A DNA stretch of 64,000 bases, from NCBI GenBank assembly GCA_017613735.1, contig JAGADF010000010.1:1-64000 (forward strand), written 5' to 3'. This document shows positions 26,933 to 37,214 of the stretch, in pieces. The translations under genes and the position numbers were made by a program. Numbering within the stretch: position 1 is the stretch's first letter; every line of letters begins with the position of its first letter. The notes below the pieces were generated by a model. The model saw only the letters and a list, made by a program, of their open reading frames with translations, was not told the origin of the DNA and did no database searches. Source of the stretch: Clostridia bacterium. GTDB taxonomy: Bacteria > Bacillota > Clostridia > Oscillospirales > Acutalibacteraceae.

Positions 26933-28991
26933 GTCCCATACCGTCGTTTATGAGCATGAACGTAGTTGCAAAAACGAGCGAAACAATCGTCATAAGCTTA
27001 ATAAGAATATTGATTGACGGGCCGGATGTGTCCTTGAACGGGTCGCCTACGGTGTCGCCGACAACCGCCGCCTTATGAGCCTCGCTGCCCTTGCCGTCTT
27101 CTCTGAGGGATTCTATGTATTTCTTTGCATTGTCCCAGGCACCGCCGGAGTTCGCCATAAATATAGCGAGCATTACGCCGCTGACAAGAGCGCCCGCAAG
27201 AAGACCGCCGAGAGCCTCAACGCCGAGCATAAAGCCTACAATCAGGGGGGCGATAACAGCCATAACGCCGGGTAAAATCATTTCGTGAAGAGCCGCCGTT
27301 GTTGAAATGGCGACGCATTTTTTATAGTCGGGAGTATCGGTGCCTTCAAGGATTCCGGGCTTCTGTTTAAACTGATGACGAACTTCTTCAATCATCTTGT
27401 TGGCCGCTCTGCCGACGCTGTTCATTGTGAATGCCGAGAACAGGAACGGAAGCATACCGCCTAAGAACAGACCGACAACAACCTTCGCGTTGAGAATACT
27501 CATTCCGTTTTCGCTGATGCCCGTTGTATGGGCGTAGGAAGCGAAGAGAGCAAGCGCCGTAAGCGCCGCGGAGCCGATTGCGAAGCCCTTGCCGATAGCC
27601 GCCGTTGTATTGCCTACCGAGTCAAGCTTGTCGGTGATATTTCTGACCTCCTCTTCAAGCTCGCTCATTTCCGCAATACCGCCCGCGTTGTCCGCTATGG
27701 GACCGTACGCGTCGACGGCAACGGTCATACCGGTGGTCGAAAGCATACCGACGGCCGCAAGCGAAATGCCGTAAAGTCCGCCGAATTTATATGCGATAAG
27801 AATGCCTATGCCGATGAAAAGAATGGGCATGGCGGTTGATTTCATACCTACGCCGATACCGCTTATGATATTTGTAGCGGAACCGGTTTTTGAGGCGTCA
27901 GCGATTTCCTTAACGGCCTTATATCTGTCGGAGGTATAAAGCTCCGTCAGCTTGCCGATTATAGTGCCGACGACAAGTCCCGCGAGCACGCACCAGAAGC
28001 CGCTCCAGTTTTCCGCCTTTGAATACTCGCCCGTGCCGAGAATGTTGACGCTCATAAACGCCGCCGTGATAATAACTATTCCGGTTGTAAAGTATTCGCC
28101 GATATTAAGAGACCTCTGCGGGTCCTTTGACCTTGAAAGCTTAACAATAAGCGATGAAATAATGGAAGCGATTATGCCTACTGCGCAAAGCAGAAGAGGA
28201 AATACCGCGCGGTTGACGATTTCCTGCTTTGAGGAAGCGGCAAATGCAAGAGTGATTGCCGAAATGATTGAGCCTACATAGGATTCAAAAAGGTCCGCGC
28301 CCATACCCGCGACGTCGCCTACGTTATCGCCGACGTTGTCCGCGATAGTAGCGGGGTTTCTCGGGTCGTCCTCGGGGATGCCCGCTTCGACCTTGCCTAC
28401 GAGGTCAGCGCCTACGTCAGCCGCTTTTGTGTAAATGCCGCCGCCGACTCTTGCGAAAAGAGCTATCGAGGAAGCTCCGAGGCTGAAGCCGGTAAGGATA
28501 TTGAACGATTCCGCTTCAAGCTCGGGCGAAACCTTTGTGAGAATAAGGAAGATTGCGCCTATGCCGATAACGCCTAAGCCAACTACGCTCAGTCCCATAA
28601 CCGTACCGCCGCTGAACGCTACGCCAAGAGCCTTTGTCAGTCCGCCTTCTTTCGCGGCCTGCGCAGTCCTGACGTTAGCCTTTGTGGCGACCGTCATGCC
28701 AAAGTAACCCGCAAGCGTTGAAAACAGAGCGCCCGCGAGGAAACAGAATGCGGTCGACAGATTGATTAAAAGGGTAATAAGTCCGAAAAGAACTGTCGCG
28801 AAGCCGACGAGAATTCTGTATTCCGAATACAGAAACGCCTTTGCGCCGGCGGCGATATTACCCGAAATCTCACGCATTTTTTCATTACCGCTGTCTTTTT
28901 TTGAAATAGAAAAGGCGGCAATAATTGCAAAGCAGATTGCAATTAAACCTGCCGCAACGGTAAGCAGGAGATACAGTGTCGTTTTGTCCAT
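26919..28991 (-). CDS. hppA: K+-dependent membrane-bound pyrophosphatase (Na+ or H+ pump)
   Basis: Integral membrane enzyme (690 aa, about 16 helices) that couples pyrophosphate hydrolysis to ion export. The substrate motif lies at residues 184-234, with [36 protein letters not shown] and [20 protein letters not shown] at 460-465 has alanine where K+-independent enzymes have lysine, so it should need K+. Many clostridial enzymes of this type pump Na+; which ion is moved here is an inference. ATG follows GGAAGTG. It recycles the pyrophosphate released by biosynthesis and saves ATP. Confidence 0.95.
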   Translation of the reverse strand: MDKTTLYLLLTVAAGLIAICFAIIAAFSISKKDSGNEKMREISGNIAAGAKAFLYSEYRILVGFATVLFGLITLLINLSTAFCFLAGALFSTLAGYFGMTVATKANVRTAQAAKEGGLTKALGVAFSGGTVMGLSVVGLGVIGIGAIFLILTKVSPELEAESFNILTGFSLGASSIALFARVGGGIYTKAADVGADLVGKVEAGIPEDDPRNPATIADNVGDNVGDVAGMGADLFESYVGSIISAITLAFAASSKQEIVNRAVFPLLLCAVGIIASIISSLIVKLSRSKDPQRSLNIGEYFTTGIVIITAAFMSVNILGTGEYSKAENWSGFWCVLAGLVVGTIIGKLTELYTSDRYKAVKEIADASKTGSATNIISGIGVGMKSTAMPILFIGIGILIAYKFGGLYGISLAAVGMLSTTGMTVAVDAYGPIADNAGGIAEMSELEEEVRNITDKLDSVGNTTAAIGKGFAIGSAALTALALFASYAHTTGISENGMSILNAKVVVGLFLGGMLPFLFSAFTMNSVGRAANKMIEEVRHQFKQKPGILEGTDTPDYKKCVAISTTAALHEMILPGVMAVIAPLIVGFMLGVEALGGLLAGALVSGVMLAIFMANSGGAWDNAKKYIESLREDGKGSEAHKAAVVGDTVGDPFKDTSGPSINILIKLMTIVSLVFATTFMLINDGMGLINL

Positions 28992-29053
28992 ATAATCACT
29001 TCCGCAAAAAAAGTTTAGGGATTGAACTCCCGATAATGTTAATTAGTTTTATT

Positions 29054-29082
29054 ATTATATCATAAAAAGAAAATCAATTCAA
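29054..29082 (-). promoter_or_regulatory. hppA promoter
   Basis: On the minus strand, TTGAAT (29082-29077), a 17-bp spacer and TATAAT (29059-29054), about 60 nt before the hppA start. Confidence 0.7.
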
Positions 29083-29091
29083 TCTAATCAA

Positions 29092-29126
29092 AGTAAAAAA
29101 TCTTCACGCTTTTTTGTGAAGATTTT
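29092..29126 (-). terminator. Terminator of the transglutaminase-like gene
   Basis: AAAATCTTCAC and GTGAAGATTTT form an 11-bp stem with an 8-nt loop, and a T tract follows on the minus strand. It begins 4 nt past the stop codon. Confidence 0.9.
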
Positions 29127-29130
29127 ACTG

Positions 29131-30426
29131 CTATTCTATTGTCCAGCGTATTTCGAATACGTTTCTTTTATAAACGGGCGAGTCCGACGGGGAGAAATAA
29201 ATCGAGTAACCGCCGGTGGAATAAAGCTGTTCAAAAAAGTCCTGAAAATCCGCCTGAAGCTTTTCCGTTGACGGCATTTCGCCTTTGAAAAATACCGCCG
29301 CGCGTTTTTCGGAGGAGTTTTTTTCGAGGATGTATTTGAACTGTTCGCTGTTTTCAACCATAAGTCCTCTTATGCGGTAATAGTTGAATTCAAAGCTGTT
29401 GCATTCGGGCAGAATAAGATTCTGGTACGCGCCGTATCTGTCCTTTGAGCCGCTTTCGCTTATCGAATGAGTTTTTGAAATAATCTCCGACGGAATATTA
29501 AAGCACGAATGACCGATTTCATTTTCCCTGTAAGAGGTTTTTTCGGTCTCGGCGGAGTTGTCGTCAAAGGTGACGTCTGTGAAATAGCATTCGCCGTAAA
29601 GGTCAACCGCGTTCCACATATGCCTTTCGCCGTCTGCCATTCCTATAACCGAAAAGGTCGGAGCGCCGAGCCGAAGCATTATAAGCTGAAACGCTCTTGC
29701 GTAGCCCTCGCACCTTGCTTTGCCGTTAATCAGCGCGCCGTAGGCAGTGCCTGTATCGCCGTTGTCGACAAGGTAAACGGTGTTGTTTACAAGATAGTCG
29801 TGAACAAACAGCTCGCGTTCAAAAAGATTCGGGTATTTATTCGCCTCGGCGACAACCGAACCGACTTTTTTTTCAAGAGAAACTGCCCTTTCGGAAACGT
29901 CCTTAAAAAAGAACTGAAAATCGACCTCGGCGACCTTGTCGTCGGAGGTGGTTTTGTAATTATACATACTCCAGTCAATGAAAAACAGTTCGGGATTCAA
30001 ATCCCTTACGTATATCAGCGCATGAAGAAACGCGTCCTCGTTGACGGGCGAAGAAAATGATATTTCCTTTTCGTACTTTTTTAATCCGCCGAGTATTTCA
30101 AAATAGACGCTGCGGTATTCTTCCGGTACAAGATAGTGAAGCGTTACGGGTTGCTTTACGGTTTCGCTCGCTATTGTTATCGGGTAGACGGGCTCGTATT
30201 TTGTAGCGGACGCGCCAGAAACAGATGACGTCTGAGGCTTTTCGTTTGAAGCAGGCTCGTCGAACGAAAAATCCAAAGAGTATTCGGATGAAGAATCACT
30301 GCTTGAAGCGGTGCTTTTTTCTGAGCCGGAGGGCAGGGGAGAACCGGTTAATTTTGTTACGGTAAACATTACCGCAGCAAGCAGAATTACGGCGCAGATT
30401 AACGCCAAAAGAGTCTTGTTTTTCAC
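29131..30426 (-). CDS. Secreted or membrane-anchored transglutaminase-like protein
   Basis: A 431-residue protein with one N-terminal hydrophobic helix (about 5-24), a Ser-rich linker (about 32-75) and a transglutaminase-like domain. The Cys-His-Asp triad is visible: Cys239 in KARCEGYARAFQ, His269 in ERHMWNAVDL and Asp284 in YFTDVTFDD. Bacterial members act as proteases or amidases outside the cell. The start is GTG with GGAGG 8 nt upstream. The remaining C-terminal 120 residues match nothing I know. Monocistronic, with its own promoter and terminator. Confidence 0.82.
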   Translation of the reverse strand: MKNKTLLALICAVILLAAVMFTVTKLTGSPLPSGSEKSTASSSDSSSEYSLDFSFDEPASNEKPQTSSVSGASATKYEPVYPITIASETVKQPVTLHYLVPEEYRSVYFEILGGLKKYEKEISFSSPVNEDAFLHALIYVRDLNPELFFIDWSMYNYKTTSDDKVAEVDFQFFFKDVSERAVSLEKKVGSVVAEANKYPNLFERELFVHDYLVNNTVYLVDNGDTGTAYGALINGKARCEGYARAFQLIMLRLGAPTFSVIGMADGERHMWNAVDLYGECYFTDVTFDDNSAETEKTSYRENEIGHSCFNIPSEIISKTHSISESGSKDRYGAYQNLILPECNSFEFNYYRIRGLMVENSEQFKYILEKNSSEKRAAVFFKGEMPSTEKLQADFQDFFEQLYSTGGYSIYFSPSDSPVYKRNVFEIRWTIE

Positions 30427-30465
30427 CTGCTTCGCCTCCTTTACGATAACGGTGTCCGTTTTTTG

Positions 30466-30494
30466 ATTTTATCATTATTTTTTTATGTTGTAAA
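30466..30494 (-). promoter_or_regulatory. Promoter of the transglutaminase-like gene
   Basis: On the minus strand, TTTACA (30494-30489), 17-bp spacer, TAAAAT (30471-30466), 40 nt before the GTG start. The divergent mannosidase/iol promoter must lie within the same 160-bp gap. Confidence 0.65.
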
Positions 30495-30527
30495 GTGTAT
30501 AAAAGTGTGGAAATTATAAACTAATTG

Positions 30528-30536
30528 TGTTACAAT
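30528..30536 (+). promoter_or_regulatory. Possible extended -10 promoter of the mannosidase/iol unit
   Basis: TGTTACAAT reads as an extended -10 (TGn then TACAAT) about 52 nt before the GH38 start. No good -35 stands 17 bp upstream. This is the best candidate in the gap, not a firm call. Confidence 0.35.
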
Positions 30537-30588
30537 AAAATATATCTGTAAATAAAAACATATAAAAGAGAAAGGTCAGGGCAAAAAA

Positions 30589-33500
30589 ATGGGAAACGGC
30601 AATAAAAAGAAACAGCTTCTTACCATCGCAACCGCGCATCTTGACACAATCTGGAACTGGGATTTTGAATATGTGATTTCGAAGTGCATTCCCAAAACTC
30701 TTAATGACAATTTCCGTTTATTTGAAATATTTGACGAGTATAAATTCAACTTTGAAGGCGCGTACAGATATGAGCTTATGGAGGAGTATTACCCCGAACA
30801 GTTCAAAAAGCTCAGGGAGTATGTTGAACAGGGCAGATGGGCACCCTGCGGCTCGTCGTACGAAAACGGCGACGTCAACGTTCCTTCGCCCGAGGCGCTT
30901 ATAAGAAACGTGCTTATCGGCAACGGCTATTTTGACGACAAATTCGGTATACGCACAAATGAAATATATCTTCCCGACTGCTTCGGCTTCGGCTACGCCC
31001 TGCCCGCAGTCGCTTCTCATACAAACCTCAAAGGTTTTACCACCCAGAAATTAAGCTGGGGCTCGGCGTACGGCAATCCGTTCGATATAGGCAAATGGTA
31101 CGGCGTTGACGGTTCGTTTATTTACGGCGTTCTCCGTCCGGGCTCATACGTAACAGATTTTTCAAAGAAAAGCTACGTAAAAACACGCGATTTACATAAC
31201 TGGGATTTCATAAAGAAAAAGCTTGAAGAAAACGGTCAGTACGGTCTTGATTTCACGGTCGCGTTTCACGGCGTCGGCGACCAGGGCGGCGCGCCGAGCG
31301 TAGCCTCGGTAAGAGCTATGCACAAGGCCGTTGAAAAGAACAACGAAAGCAACGAGGACGTAAGCTCCGATTTTATTATTGACGTTTTCGATAAGATTTC
31401 CGCTCTTGACGACGAGGTTTTAGAAAAGCTTCCCGTATGGGACAATGAGCTCGTTATGACCTATCACGCCGTTGGCGGTTACACATCGAGGGCTATAGGC
31501 AAGCGCTGGAATTCCCAGAACGAAATTCTTGCCGACGCCGCCGAAAGAGCCGCGGTCACGGGAGAGTATCTCGGCGTGGCGCAGTATCCGAAAAAGGCGT
31601 TCAATACCGCTTGGAAGCGCGTTATCGCGCACCATTTCCACGACGACCTTCCCGGCACGTCCGTTCAGCGCGCTTATAAGAGAAGCTGGAACGACCTTGC
31701 GGTTTCGATTAATCAGTTTTCGAATGAATACGCTTCCTCGGTCGGCGCGGTAGCGGGAATGCTCACTACCGAAGTCGCGGGAAGATGCATAGTGGTTAAT
31801 AATCCGCTTGAATTTGAAAGAAAGGAAACAGTTACGGCTGTTCTTGACAGCGACGCCGAATACTTCCGTGTTTACGACGGCGCGGTCGAGGTTCCCTCGC
31901 AGACGAGAAAACGCCCCGACGGTAAAACCGAGGTAGTTTTCCTTGCTGAAATGAAACCGCTTTCGTTCAAGGTTTTTTCATTCAGGGAATCCGCCAATCC
32001 ATATTATAACGATAAAGACGTTATCGTCACCTGTAAGGCGATTGACGATATTATCAACAGCTTTTCCATCTGTAATGAAAAAATACGCGTAACTATCGAC
32101 AGGGACGGTTGTATTTCAAGCATTTACGATATCGAGCACGAAAAGGAAACTCTTTCGGCTCCGATTAAATTCGATATATACGAGTATTTCGGTTCAAAGG
32201 TTTACCCCGCCTGGGAAATCCTTTATAAAGATATTTCCGGTCAGCCCGATTATGAGGCAAAGGTCGAGAAGATTGAAATAGTCGACTGCGGTCCGGTTAA
32301 AGGCTCGATAAAGGTTACTCAGGTCTGCGACGGCTCGATATTCAATTACACCGTTTCTCTTTCGGCTTGTTCTGACAGGGTAGAGGTGTTTAACGAAATT
32401 GAATGGCGCGGAAGGCACAGGCTTCTTAAGGTCCGTTTCCCGCTTGAGGCTTCAAACGAAAAGGCTGTTTACGACCTTGGCATAGGCGCGATTGAAAGGG
32501 GCAATAACACTGAGAATCTTTATGAGGTTCCCGCCCAGAAATGGGTTGACCTTATGGACTTTACGGGCGAATTCGGCACCGCCGTTTTAAGCGATTGCAA
32601 ATACGGCTGGGATAAGCCCGACAATTCGACCTTAAGGCTTACCGCGGTTCATACGCCTATGATGAACTATCACGATGACAGTATGCAGAGTATGATGGAT
32701 TTAGGTCTTAACCGTTTTTCATACGCTATTGTTTCCCATTTCGATTACGGCAGAGCGGACGTCGTCAGAAATTCAAGGGAGTTTTCATTCCCGATGCAGG
32801 CCTTCGAGGTCGGCAAGCATATGGGCGCGCTCGGCAAGGAGTATTCATTCGGCAGCGTCAGCAATCCCGCCGCGGTTATCCGCGCAATCAAGAAGAGCGA
32901 AAAAACCGACGAAATTATTATAAGGGTAACCGAGGTCGAGAATAAAAAGCAGACCGACGTTTCTCTTACGCTCGGTAACGGAATTCTTTTCGCGCGCGAG
33001 GTTTACGGCAGCGAGGAGGACAGGGGCGAAGCCGTTGTCAAGGACGGTTCGCTTGTGTTTGACCTTGAGCCTTATGAAATCAAATCCTTTGCCGTTACGT
33101 TAAAGGACGCCGCCGAATACGAAAACAGCGGCAAACAGATTTTTGTGGATTTGCCTTTCGATATACGCGCGTGTTCATATAACGGCGAAAAGAAAACAGA
33201 CGATATCGGCGGTATACATTACACCGTTCCCGCCGAGCAGTTCCCCGAAACAATCACTGCGGGCGCAATTACCTTTAAGCTCGGCGATAAGGACGGGAAA
33301 AACTCAATGCTCTGCTCGCGTCAGAGGATTCCTCTTCCCGAGGGCGCGAAGAAGCTCTATGTTCTTGCCGCTGATTTGTACGGAGACAGGGACGAGGTAT
33401 TTGAAATCGGTCTTCATACCGTTAAACGCCGCGTAGCCGCTATTGACGAAAAGGTGGGCGGCTGGGACCTTTACGATTTGGGCGAAACCGCTTTCACTAA

Positions 33501-33798
33501 GGACGATACCGTGGCTTTCGAATTCACTCACGCCCATAAGTACGGCAAGGACGTCGTCGCAAAACAGAGCTATCTCTTCGTTTATGAATTCGACGTTTCA
33601 AACGAATCATATTTCGCTTTCCCGAAGGGTCAGACGACTCTTGTCTTCGGCGCGACGGTTACGACGGACGACAATTCGGCGGTATCGGTAAGCGAATATA
33701 CCGATAAAATCAGCGGAAGAAAATTCGATTACGAAATACCGAAGAGCGATAAATCGAATTACCGTAAATACAAATTCAAATCATATTTTAAAGGATAA
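30589..33798 (+). CDS. GH38 family alpha-mannosidase
   Basis: A 1069-residue glycoside hydrolase of family 38. The zinc-binding TAHLDTIWNWDF carries His17 and Asp19, and the nucleophile is Asp130 in YLPDCFGFGYALP. HHFHDDLPGTSVQ is the later zinc-ligand region. The rest is the long beta-sandwich C-terminal part. No signal peptide, so it acts in the cytoplasm on imported oligosaccharides or glycosides. AAAGG precedes the ATG. It lies 25 nt before the iol genes in the same direction, which hints that its substrate also yields inositol; that is an inference. Confidence 0.9.
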   Translation: MGNGNKKKQLLTIATAHLDTIWNWDFEYVISKCIPKTLNDNFRLFEIFDEYKFNFEGAYRYELMEEYYPEQFKKLREYVEQGRWAPCGSSYENGDVNVPSPEALIRNVLIGNGYFDDKFGIRTNEIYLPDCFGFGYALPAVASHTNLKGFTTQKLSWGSAYGNPFDIGKWYGVDGSFIYGVLRPGSYVTDFSKKSYVKTRDLHNWDFIKKKLEENGQYGLDFTVAFHGVGDQGGAPSVASVRAMHKAVEKNNESNEDVSSDFIIDVFDKISALDDEVLEKLPVWDNELVMTYHAVGGYTSRAIGKRWNSQNEILADAAERAAVTGEYLGVAQYPKKAFNTAWKRVIAHHFHDDLPGTSVQRAYKRSWNDLAVSINQFSNEYASSVGAVAGMLTTEVAGRCIVVNNPLEFERKETVTAVLDSDAEYFRVYDGAVEVPSQTRKRPDGKTEVVFLAEMKPLSFKVFSFRESANPYYNDKDVIVTCKAIDDIINSFSICNEKIRVTIDRDGCISSIYDIEHEKETLSAPIKFDIYEYFGSKVYPAWEILYKDISGQPDYEAKVEKIEIVDCGPVKGSIKVTQVCDGSIFNYTVSLSACSDRVEVFNEIEWRGRHRLLKVRFPLEASNEKAVYDLGIGAIERGNNTENLYEVPAQKWVDLMDFTGEFGTAVLSDCKYGWDKPDNSTLRLTAVHTPMMNYHDDSMQSMMDLGLNRFSYAIVSHFDYGRADVVRNSREFSFPMQAFEVGKHMGALGKEYSFGSVSNPAAVIRAIKKSEKTDEIIIRVTEVENKKQTDVSLTLGNGILFAREVYGSEEDRGEAVVKDGSLVFDLEPYEIKSFAVTLKDAAEYENSGKQIFVDLPFDIRACSYNGEKKTDDIGGIHYTVPAEQFPETITAGAITFKLGDKDGKNSMLCSRQRIPLPEGAKKLYVLAADLYGDRDEVFEIGLHTVKRRVAAIDEKVGGWDLYDLGETAFTKDDTVAFEFTHAHKYGKDVVAKQSYLFVYEFDVSNESYFAFPKGQTTLVFGATVTTDDNSAVSVSEYTDKISGRKFDYEIPKSDKSNYRKYKFKSYFKG

Positions 33799-33823
33799 AC
33801 ATTTTTGAAAGAGGGTGTTGAAA

Positions 33824-34663
33824 ATGGCTCTTGTTTCAATGAAAAAGCTTCTTAAAAAGGCGCAGGAACAGAACAGGGCAGTCGGCGCGTTTTCCGTAGG
33901 AAATATGGAAATGGTTATGGGCGCGGTAAAGGCGGCGCAGGAACTGAATACTCCGATTATTCTTCAGATAGCCGAGGTCAGACTGAAGAATTCACCGCTT
34001 GAGCTTATGGGACCTATGATGCTCGCCGCGGCGAAGAATGCGTCGGTTGATATCGCCGTTCACCTTGACCACGGACTGACTCTTGAAACGGTTGACAGGG
34101 CGCTTGAACTCGGCTTTACGTCGGTTATGTTTGACGGCTCGCTTCTCGATTTTGAGGAGAATGTCGGAAAAGTCCAGAAAGTCGTTGAAAAGGCTTCCAG
34201 ATATAAGGCTTCCGTTGAGGCGGAACTCGGCGTGGTAGGCGGCAACGAGGGCGAGGGCAAGGCGCATAAGATTTTATGCACCGACCCCGAAAAAGCAAGG
34301 GAGTTTTGTCTGAGGACGGGCGTAAACGCGCTTGCGGTAGCCATAGGCAACGCCCACGGCAACTATCCCGTGTTACCCGAACTTCGTTTCGACGTGCTTG
34401 AACAAATCAATAAAAAGGTCGATACTCCGCTTGTGCTTCACGGCGGCACGGGTATTACCGACGAGATGTTCAGAAAAGCGATTTCCCTGGGCGTTCGTAA
34501 AATAAATATCGCAACCGCTTCGTTTGACCACCTTGCGAATTATGCGAAAAACTACTGCGACAAGGTTGACAGGGCTAATTATTTTGAACTGTCCGCAAAC
34601 GAGGTTCAGGGCGTTTACGAAAATGTTAAAAGGCATATAAAAGTTTTTAATTGCGCGGATTAA
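33824..34663 (+). CDS. iolJ: Class II aldolase, probable 6-phospho-5-dehydro-2-deoxy-D-gluconate aldolase
   Basis: A zinc-dependent class II aldolase (279 aa). VHLDHGLTLETVDRALE holds the catalytic Asp and a zinc His. VEAELGVVGGNE, AIGNAHGNY and LHGGTGITDEM give the other metal and phosphate sites. A separate fructose-bisphosphate aldolase is at 56532-57467, and this gene lies directly before iolC, so the inositol-pathway aldolase (DKGP to dihydroxyacetone phosphate and malonate semialdehyde) is the better role. Start at 33824 with GAGGG 8 nt upstream; a GTG at 33815 was rejected. Confidence 0.88.
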   Translation: MALVSMKKLLKKAQEQNRAVGAFSVGNMEMVMGAVKAAQELNTPIILQIAEVRLKNSPLELMGPMMLAAAKNASVDIAVHLDHGLTLETVDRALELGFTSVMFDGSLLDFEENVGKVQKVVEKASRYKASVEAELGVVGGNEGEGKAHKILCTDPEKAREFCLRTGVNALAVAIGNAHGNYPVLPELRFDVLEQINKKVDTPLVLHGGTGITDEMFRKAISLGVRKINIATASFDHLANYAKNYCDKVDRANYFELSANEVQGVYENVKRHIKVFNCAD

Positions 34664-34683
34664 TAATTTACGGAGGTAAATTT

Positions 34684-35700
34684 ATGAACTATATTGAATT
34701 TGACAACAGCAAAAAATACGATTTAATCCTTCTCGGCAGAGTTGCGGTTGACCTCAATCCCGTCGACTACTACTGCCCGCTTAATGAGAGCACGACCTTC
34801 AAGCGCTATCTCGGCGGCTCGCCCGCGAATATAGCCGTAGGCCTTGCAAGGCTCGGTAAAAACTGCGGATTCTTCGCCCGCGTTTCGGATGACCAGCTCG
34901 GAACATTCGTAACCGATTACTTCAAAAAAGAGGGTATTGATATTTCTCACATTGTCCGTTGCAAAAACGGTGAGAAAATAGGTCTTACCTTTACCGAAAT
35001 CAAATCGGAGACCGAAAGCTCGATAGTTATGTACAGAAATGTCGCCGCCGACCTTAAGCTCGACGTTGAGGACATTGACGAGGATTATTTAAAACAGGGC
35101 AAAGCTGTTCTTATAAGCGGTACTTCACTCGCCGAAAGCCCGTCAAGAGAGGCGGCGTTAAAGGCGGTAATGCTTGCTAAGAGGAATAACATTCCCGTAA
35201 TCTTCGATATCGACTACCGCGCTTATAACTGGAAGAATGCGGATGAAATCTCGATTTATTATTCCGCGGTCGCAAAGCAGGCTGATATCATTTTAGGCTC
35301 AAGGGAGGAATACGACCTTACCGAAAAGCTTATAAAAGAGGGTATGAACGATACCGAATCCGCCGCTTACTGGCATTCGCAGAATGCTAAAATCGTTATC
35401 ATAAAGCACGGCAAGGAGGGCTCGACCGCCTATACCAATGACGGCAAGAGCTATTCCATAAAGCCCTTCCCGATTAAAAAGCTCAAGTCCTTCGGAGGCG
35501 GCGACGGTTATGCCTCGGCGTTCCTTTACGGACTTTTAGAGGGCTGGGACATTATGGACTGCCTTGAATTCGGTTCGGCTTCGGCTTCGCTTCTTATAGC
35601 TTCGCACGCCTGCTCGGAGGATATGCCTTCGGTAGAAAAGATTAAGGAGTTTATAAGAAAAGAAAAAGAAGAATTCGGCGAAATGGTTGTAAGAGGATAA
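34684..35700 (+). CDS. iolC: 5-dehydro-2-deoxygluconokinase
   Basis: PfkB-family sugar kinase (338 aa) that phosphorylates 5-dehydro-2-deoxygluconate in inositol breakdown. GGSPANIAVGLARLGKN matches the PfkB first signature in its IolC form, and FGGGDGYASAFLYGLL the second, with its catalytic Asp. GGAGG is 9 nt before the ATG at 34684; an in-frame ATG at 34651 overlapping iolJ was rejected. Confidence 0.93.
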   Translation: MNYIEFDNSKKYDLILLGRVAVDLNPVDYYCPLNESTTFKRYLGGSPANIAVGLARLGKNCGFFARVSDDQLGTFVTDYFKKEGIDISHIVRCKNGEKIGLTFTEIKSETESSIVMYRNVAADLKLDVEDIDEDYLKQGKAVLISGTSLAESPSREAALKAVMLAKRNNIPVIFDIDYRAYNWKNADEISIYYSAVAKQADIILGSREEYDLTEKLIKEGMNDTESAAYWHSQNAKIVIIKHGKEGSTAYTNDGKSYSIKPFPIKKLKSFGGGDGYASAFLYGLLEGWDIMDCLEFGSASASLLIASHACSEDMPSVEKIKEFIRKEKEEFGEMVVRG

Positions 35701-35708
35701 GTTAAAAA

Positions 35709-36401
35709 ATGGAGAAAAAACCATTTTTCAAAAGAAAAAGCGTTAAAATCATCCTTGCGGTGATTTTGTCGCTGTGCGTTCTTTCGGGCGTGTTCGCCGT
35801 ATTTGCGAATGTGTATATAGTTCAATATGCAAAGCAGTATATTCTTGAATATGACGAGCTTAATCAAAAGAACACGGACTGTATTATGGTTCTCGGAGCG
35901 GGGCTCTGGGACGGTAAGCCGTCGCCTATGCTTAAAGAGCGGCTTGACTTCGGACTTGAGGCTTTTAAAAGCGGATGCAGCGAAAAAATGCTTATGTCCG
36001 GTGACCACGGCACCGAATTTCATGACGAGGTCAACGCCATGAAGGATTACCTTGCTGAAAACGGCGTTGACAGAGACGTGATTTTTCTTGACCACGCGGG
36101 CTTTTCGACTTATGAATCAATGTATCGCGCAAGAGACGTCTTTGACGTAAAGAGTATGGTAATAGTCACTCAGACGTATCATCTTTACAGGGCGGTTTAT
36201 GACGCGCGAAAACTCGGCATTGAGGCTTACGGCTACAAGGCGGAAAGACTTCAGTATCCCGCACTGAATTATATGAGAGAACCTCTTGCGAGAATTAAGG
36301 ATTTTATCTGGTGTATTATAAAACCCGAGCCTACATTTTTAGGCGAGGAAATACCCATCAGCGGCTCGGCCGCGGCTACTGACGATAAAACACAGGTTTA
36401 A
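35709..36401 (+). CDS. SanA/YdcF-like DUF218 membrane protein inside the iol operon
   Basis: A 230-residue protein with one N-terminal membrane helix (about 12-38) and a DUF218 (ElyC/SanA/YdcF) domain outside or at the membrane. IMVLGAGLWDGKPSPMLKER, LMSGDHGTEFHDEV, DHAGFSTYESMYRA and VTQTYHLYRAVYDA follow the family pattern. SanA and ElyC affect envelope integrity in E. coli; the molecular activity is unclear. It has no known part in inositol breakdown, yet it sits 8 nt after iolC and 14 nt before iolB, with only a weak ribosome site. Confidence 0.85.
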   Translation: MEKKPFFKRKSVKIILAVILSLCVLSGVFAVFANVYIVQYAKQYILEYDELNQKNTDCIMVLGAGLWDGKPSPMLKERLDFGLEAFKSGCSEKMLMSGDHGTEFHDEVNAMKDYLAENGVDRDVIFLDHAGFSTYESMYRARDVFDVKSMVIVTQTYHLYRAVYDARKLGIEAYGYKAERLQYPALNYMREPLARIKDFIWCIIKPEPTFLGEEIPISGSAAATDDKTQV

Positions 36402-36415
36402 AAGGATGGTTTATT

Positions 36416-37183
36416 ATGTACGAAAGACCTTCATTTGACGAAAACAATGAAAAAATACTCTGCCTGAGAAACGGCAAAAACTCCGATATGCTTATGGACA
36501 TACGCGTAAAGCTTCTGAAAGCGGGGGAGAGCGTTTCCCTTTGCGACAGAGAGCAGGAAACGGCTGTTCTTCTTATGCAGGGCGAGGTTGAATTTATTTT
36601 TGACGGCAAAGCCGAAAAGGCTTCAAGAAGAAGTCCGTTTCTTGACAAGGCGACCGCAATTCACTTTTCAAGGGGACTTACGGTTGAAATCAAGGCTCTT
36701 GCCGACAGCCGCATTGTCATAGAACAGACCGATAACGAAAACGATTTCGGCTATCATTTCTATACCGCGGACGACCTTATGATTCAGCATTTCGGCGCCG
36801 ACCAGTGGGACGGCACGGCGGACAGACAGGTGCTTACCGTTTTTGACTATGAGTCCGCGCCGTATTCAAATCTTGTTCTCGGCGAGGTGTTCCATAAGCC
36901 GGGTTGCTGGACGAGTTACCCGCCGCATTATCATCCCCAGCCAGAGGTTTATTACTATGAATTTGAAAAGCCCCAGGGCTTCGGCGTAGGCTTTAACGGC
37001 GACGACTGCTATAAGGTTGAGGACGGCGGCTGCCTTTGCATAACTCCTATGCACACTCATCAGCAGGCGGCGGCTCCCGGTTATAAAATGTGCTATGTTT
37101 GGATGATTCGCCATCTTGAAAACGACCCGTGGAGAAAGACGAGAATCGACGCTCCCGAGCACAAATGGCTTCTTGATATGTAA
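36416..37183 (+). CDS. iolB: 5-deoxy-glucuronate isomerase
   Basis: Cupin-fold isomerase (255 aa) that converts 5-deoxyglucuronate to 5-dehydro-2-deoxygluconate. The metal-binding motif is SYPPHYHPQPEVYYYEFEK, and a second His set is in CITPMHTHQQAAAPGYKM. The C-terminal MCYVWMIRHLENDPW is typical of IolB. AAAGGATGG lies before the ATG. Confidence 0.95.
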   Translation: MYERPSFDENNEKILCLRNGKNSDMLMDIRVKLLKAGESVSLCDREQETAVLLMQGEVEFIFDGKAEKASRRSPFLDKATAIHFSRGLTVEIKALADSRIVIEQTDNENDFGYHFYTADDLMIQHFGADQWDGTADRQVLTVFDYESAPYSNLVLGEVFHKPGCWTSYPPHYHPQPEVYYYEFEKPQGFGVGFNGDDCYKVEDGGCLCITPMHTHQQAAAPGYKMCYVWMIRHLENDPWRKTRIDAPEHKWLLDM

Positions 37184-37214
37184 AATAATTAATTAAAATA
37201 AATGAGGTGACTTT

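Noticed and set aside
27528-28995. Chain of plus-strand frames opposite hppA
   Set aside because: Low-complexity Ala/Pro/Thr products typical of the antisense of a Gly/Ala-rich membrane protein.
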